DNA of 64,000 nt from Mesorhizobium sp. B2-4-15. Its GTDB lineage: Bacteria; Pseudomonadota; Alphaproteobacteria; Rhizobiales; Rhizobiaceae. Every line of letters starts with the position of its first letter. Positions within the stretch are counted from its first letter, which is position 1. This document shows, in pieces, positions 60,958 through 64,000 of this stretch. The notes beneath the pieces were generated by a model. It worked only from the letters and a program-made list of their open reading frames with translations, was not told where the DNA came from and did not search any database. The position numbers were made by a program, and so were the translations under genes. Location: NCBI RefSeq assembly GCF_006658505.1, contig NZ_VFUZ01000013.1, positions 62,001 through 126,000 on the forward strand, read 5' to 3'.

Positions 60958-62109
60958 TCACTCCGCCGGCAGGGCGCGCTGTGGCAGCGTGAAGCCCATC
61001 TGCTTGCGTTTTTCAGGTCGCTTGCGCGTCAGCGCCAGCACCATGCCCATGGAGATTGCGATCGCGATCTGCGAGGAACCACCGTAGGAGATGAAGGGCA
61101 GCGTCATGCCCTTGGCCGGCACCAGCTGCAGGTTGACGCACATGTTGATGACGGCCTGCAGGCCGAACACGGTGACGAGGCCGCCGACCGCATAGCGGGT
61201 GAAGTCGTCATGTTCCTTGAGTGCCGTGTTGAGCCCGCGCAGCACGATGAAGGCGAAGATCGACATGATGAAGAAGCACATGATCAGCCCGAACTCCTCG
61301 CCCGCGACCGAGAACACGAAGTCGGCGTGGCTGTCGGGGATGACCCGCTTGACCGTGCCCTCGCCCGGCCCGACGCCGAACCAGCCGCCATTGATCAGCG
61401 CGTCGCGCCCCATATCGACCTGGAACGTGTCGCCCTCGCCGGTGAGGAACTTGTCGATGCGCAGGGCAACGTGCGGAAACACCGTATAGGCGGCAAAGAC
61501 GCCGCCGACGCCGGCGGCGCCCAGCACGATGATCCACAGCCAGGGCAGCCCCGCCATGAAGAACATGATGCCCCAGGTGCCGGTCGTCAGCATGGTCTGG
61601 CCGAGGTCCGGCTGCGCCACCAGCAGCGATACGACGAGCACCAGAAGCAGCATGGCGAACAGGTTGCCGGGAATGTCGGGCTGGCGCTTGTGCTCGGCGA
61701 ACAGCCAGGCGCACATGATGACGAAGGCCGGCTTCAGGAATTCCGACGGCTGGATCGACAGGCCGGCGAGCGAAACCCAGCGCCGCGCGCCCTTCACTTC
61801 GACTCCGACATAGAGCACCGCGACCATCAGCACCAGCATGAGGCACAGCATGATCAGCGACATGCGCCGGATCTGCCTGGAATCGAGGAAGGATACCGCC
61901 AGCATCACGCCGAGCGCCGGCACGGTGAAGATGATCTGCCTGGTGGCGAAGTGGAAACTGTCGAGGCCGATGCGTTCGGCCACTGCCGGGCTCGCGGCGA
62001 AGGACAGCACGATGCCAAGCCCCATCAGCGACAGGAATGCCGCCAGGAACCAGCGATCGATCGTCCACCACCAGGTTGCGACGGGACTTTTATCGAGACG
62101 GCTCTGCAT
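60958..62109 (-). CDS. ftsW: Lipid II polymerase FtsW (SEDS family)
   Basis: A 383-residue SEDS membrane protein with about ten helices; it polymerises septal glycan strands with its partner PBP3. SEDS motifs include [33 protein letters not shown] and FPLT-like [17 protein letters not shown]. Its ATG shares one base with the murD stop (TAATG). In this order ftsW normally lies between murD and murG, as here. Confidence 0.94.
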   Translation of the reverse strand: MQSRLDKSPVATWWWTIDRWFLAAFLSLMGLGIVLSFAASPAVAERIGLDSFHFATRQIIFTVPALGVMLAVSFLDSRQIRRMSLIMLCLMLVLMVAVLYVGVEVKGARRWVSLAGLSIQPSEFLKPAFVIMCAWLFAEHKRQPDIPGNLFAMLLLVLVVSLLVAQPDLGQTMLTTGTWGIMFFMAGLPWLWIIVLGAAGVGGVFAAYTVFPHVALRIDKFLTGEGDTFQVDMGRDALINGGWFGVGPGEGTVKRVIPDSHADFVFSVAGEEFGLIMCFFIMSIFAFIVLRGLNTALKEHDDFTRYAVGGLVTVFGLQAVINMCVNLQLVPAKGMTLPFISYGGSSQIAIAISMGMVLALTRKRPEKRKQMGFTLPQRALPAE

Positions 62110-63509
62110 TATCGTGCCCCTCCGATGGGTTTGACGCCATCTATAGCGCTCGCAGCTTGCCTGAAGGCTTCGCCGCGAACCTCGAAATTCTTGAACTGGT
62201 CGAAACTGGCGCAGGCCGGCGACAACAGCACCACCGCCTCGCCGCCATCCTCCTTGGCCGCATCATGCGCGGCGTGTTCGACCGCGGCGGCCAGCGTCCC
62301 CGATATCTCGTACGGCACCGCTTCGCCCAGCGTCGCCGAAAATGCGGGCGCCGCCTCGCCGATCAGATAGGCTTTGGCGATGCGCGGAAAGAAGCCGCGC
62401 AGCGGTTCAATCCCCCCTTCCTTGGGCAGGCCGCCGGCGATCCAGTAGATGCGGTTGAAGCTGGACAGCGCGGGCGCGGCCGCATCGGCATTGGTCGCCT
62501 TGGAATCGTTGACGAACAGCACATGATCCTTGCGGCCGACCTGCTCCATGCGGTGGGCGAGGCCCGGAAAGCTCTCCAGCCCCGACTGGATCTCGCCAAG
62601 GTCGAGCCCGACCTTGAGACAGGCGGCGACCGCGGCAAGCGCGTTCTGCGCATTGTGCTGGCCCCGCAGCGAGCCGATACCTTCGAGGAAGGCGACCCGG
62701 CTGTAGCGGCCGTGCACGGCTTCCATCAGATTGGTGCCGTCGGCGAAATAGCCATCGGTCAGCGGCAGCCGCTTGGAAATGCGGATGACCTGGCGGCCTG
62801 CCCGCTCCAGCCGCTCGGCGATCTGCGCGCACCAGGAATCGTCGATGCCGATGATCGCCGTCTCGCTGCCCGCCACCAGCCGCTCCTTGATCGAGGCGTA
62901 GTGCTGCATGGTGCCGTGGCGGTCGAGATGGTCCGGAGTCAGATTGAGCAGGATACCGGCCGTCGGGTTGATCGATGGCGCAAGGTCGATCTGGTAGGAC
63001 GAGCACTCGACCACATAGTGGCGGTCAGGCTTCGGCGGATCGAGCGTCATCACCGCGCGGCCGATGTTGCCGCCCATCTGCGTGTCGCGGCCGGAGGCCT
63101 TGAGGATATGCGCCGTCAGCGCGGTCGTCGTCGACTTGCCATTGGTGCCGGTGATGGCGATGAACGGAGCCGTCGGCGCGCTGAGCATCCGCTCCCTGCA
63201 GAACAGCTCGACATCGCCAATGATCTCGACGCCGGCGCCGCGCGCAAGCTCCACCGTCCAGTGCGGCTTGGGATGCGTCAGCGGCACGCCGGGCGACAGC
63301 ACGAAGGCCGAGAATTTCGCCCAGTCGGCGCCGCGCAGATCGCCGGTCGCGATGCCCGTGGCGGCGGCCTTGGCGACACTGTCGGGATTGTCGTCCCAGG
63401 CCAGCACATGCGCGCCGCCCTCGATCAGCGCGCGCGCCGTCGCGATCCCCGAACCACCCAGCCCGAAGATCGAAACATGTTTGCCTGCGAAGGATGCGGC
63501 GGGGATCAA
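62109..63509 (-). CDS. murD: UDP-N-acetylmuramoyl-L-alanine--D-glutamate ligase
   Basis: A 466-residue Mur ligase adding D-Glu. An N-terminal domain has [14 protein letters not shown]. The ATPase P-loop is GTNGKSTTT near residue 118, and the middle has [13 protein letters not shown]. The C-terminus includes [20 protein letters not shown], diagnostic for MurD. The start is taken as TTG at 63507-63509: the protein then begins [20 protein letters not shown] after the initiator, as relatives do, and no ATG lies near. The ribosome site is weak, but mraY ends only 8 bp upstream, so coupling is likely. Confidence 0.92.
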   Translation of the reverse strand: MIPAASFAGKHVSIFGLGGSGIATARALIEGGAHVLAWDDNPDSVAKAAATGIATGDLRGADWAKFSAFVLSPGVPLTHPKPHWTVELARGAGVEIIGDVELFCRERMLSAPTAPFIAITGTNGKSTTTALTAHILKASGRDTQMGGNIGRAVMTLDPPKPDRHYVVECSSYQIDLAPSINPTAGILLNLTPDHLDRHGTMQHYASIKERLVAGSETAIIGIDDSWCAQIAERLERAGRQVIRISKRLPLTDGYFADGTNLMEAVHGRYSRVAFLEGIGSLRGQHNAQNALAAVAACLKVGLDLGEIQSGLESFPGLAHRMEQVGRKDHVLFVNDSKATNADAAAPALSSFNRIYWIAGGLPKEGGIEPLRGFFPRIAKAYLIGEAAPAFSATLGEAVPYEISGTLAAAVEHAAHDAAKEDGGEAVVLLSPACASFDQFKNFEVRGEAFRQAASAIDGVKPIGGAR

Positions 63510-63517
63510 GGTTTTGC

Positions 63518-64000
63518 CTATCTCAGCTTGAGGGTGGACAGGCCGACCAGCGCCAGGATGACCGCGATGATCCAGAAGCGGATCACCACCTGGCTTTCGG
63601 TCCAGCCGAGCTTTTCGAAATGATGGTGGATCGGCGCCATCAGGAAGACGCGCTTGCCGGTCATCTTGAAGTAGCCGACCTGAATGATGACGGACAGGAT
63701 CTCGACCACGAACAGGCCACCGACGATGACCAGCACGATCTCGTGCTTGGTGGCGACCGCGACCGTGCCGATCAGGCCGCCCATGGCCAGCGAGCCGGTG
63801 TCGCCCATGAAGATCGCCGCCGGCGGCGCGTTGAACCACAGGAAACCAAGGCCGGCGCCGATCACGGCGCCCAGCACGACCGCCAGTTCACCGGTGCCGG
63901 GAACGAAATGGATCTGCAGATATTCGGCGAACACCGCATTGCCCGAGAGATAGGCGATGACGCCGAACGATGCCGCCGCGATCATGATCGGCACGATCGC
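63518..64000 (-). CDS. mraY: Phospho-N-acetylmuramoyl-pentapeptide transferase, C-terminal part
   Basis: The last 160 residues of MraY; the 5' part lies beyond the right edge. MraY moves phospho-MurNAc-pentapeptide to undecaprenyl phosphate to form lipid I. Visible are the Mg-binding [12 protein letters not shown] segment and the signature [14 protein letters not shown], with several membrane helices. It opens the visible part of the division cluster and is 8 bp from murD. Confidence 0.94.
   Translation of the reverse strand, partial: AIVPIMIAAASFGVIAYLSGNAVFAEYLQIHFVPGTGELAVVLGAVIGAGLGFLWFNAPPAAIFMGDTGSLAMGGLIGTVAVATKHEIVLVIVGGLFVVEILSVIIQVGYFKMTGKRVFLMAPIHHHFEKLGWTESQVVIRFWIIAVILALVGLSTLKLR

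Overview
The window looks like a GC-rich chromosome segment of an alphaproteobacterium of the order Hyphomicrobiales, most probably Mesorhizobium or a close relative. The evidence is the gene content: a full mraY-to-ftsZ division cluster followed by lpxC, bamD, recN and ligA, a long-tailed FtsZ, membrane glucose dehydrogenase, and rhizobial-type hypothetical proteins. Short palindromic intergenic repeats of the kind common in rhizobia are also present. This is inference from protein families and repeats; no rRNA or tRNA gene was seen. No insertion sequence, integrase, prophage or CRISPR array was recognised.

Layout. From 1 to 4.3 kb is a small accessory, redox-flavoured set: a MarR regulator, an F420/NADP-reductase-like Rossmann protein, a decayed LysR regulator, and a YcaC-type hydrolase, quinone-oxidoreductase-like enzyme and SnoaL-like protein in a row. 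From 4.3 to 15.6 kb come a very large AsmA protein with a TolA-like tail, a FAD-linked oxidase, a hot-dog thioesterase, a divergent Lrp regulator/EamA exporter pair, a Tat-exported dienelactone hydrolase and small hypotheticals. From 15.7 to 23 kb are PQQ glucose dehydrogenase, a DUF2059 protein, a UvrD-like helicase whose reading frame contains a palindromic repeat, an encapsulated-ferritin-like protein without a visible encapsulin, and a DUF4239 membrane protein. From 23.1 to 27.1 kb a two-gene operon encodes a dimethylglycine-dehydrogenase-like flavoprotein and an MttB-superfamily methyltransferase, with three inverted repeats in its leader. From 27.3 to 38.2 kb are mostly single genes: phytase-like esterase, MATE and MFS transporters, TMEM175 channel, SDR, Fet4-type protein, hexapeptide acyltransferase, CreA, SCO and prmA. 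An autotransporter (38.3-41.3 kb), aminopeptidase P and the azlCD exporter follow.

From 45 kb to the right edge almost everything lies on the minus strand and forms the envelope and division block. In transcription order it is mraY (cut by the edge), murD, ftsW, murG, murC, murB, ddl, ftsQ, ftsA, ftsZ, lpxC, bamD, recN, ligA and a DUF2461 gene. Lipid II synthesis, septal ring assembly, lipid A synthesis and outer-membrane protein assembly are thus encoded together. Overlapping start and stop codons link most genes, and ftsQ (GTG) and murD (TTG) use non-ATG starts. The murB-ddl gap holds seven GANTC sites in 179 bp, suggesting CcrM-linked cell-cycle control of ddl-ftsQAZ.

The best leads are the in-frame repeat in the helicase, the orphan EncFtn-like ferritin, the GANTC cluster, the structured leader of the methylamine-type operon, and a family of palindromes placed just upstream of azlC, recN and bamD.
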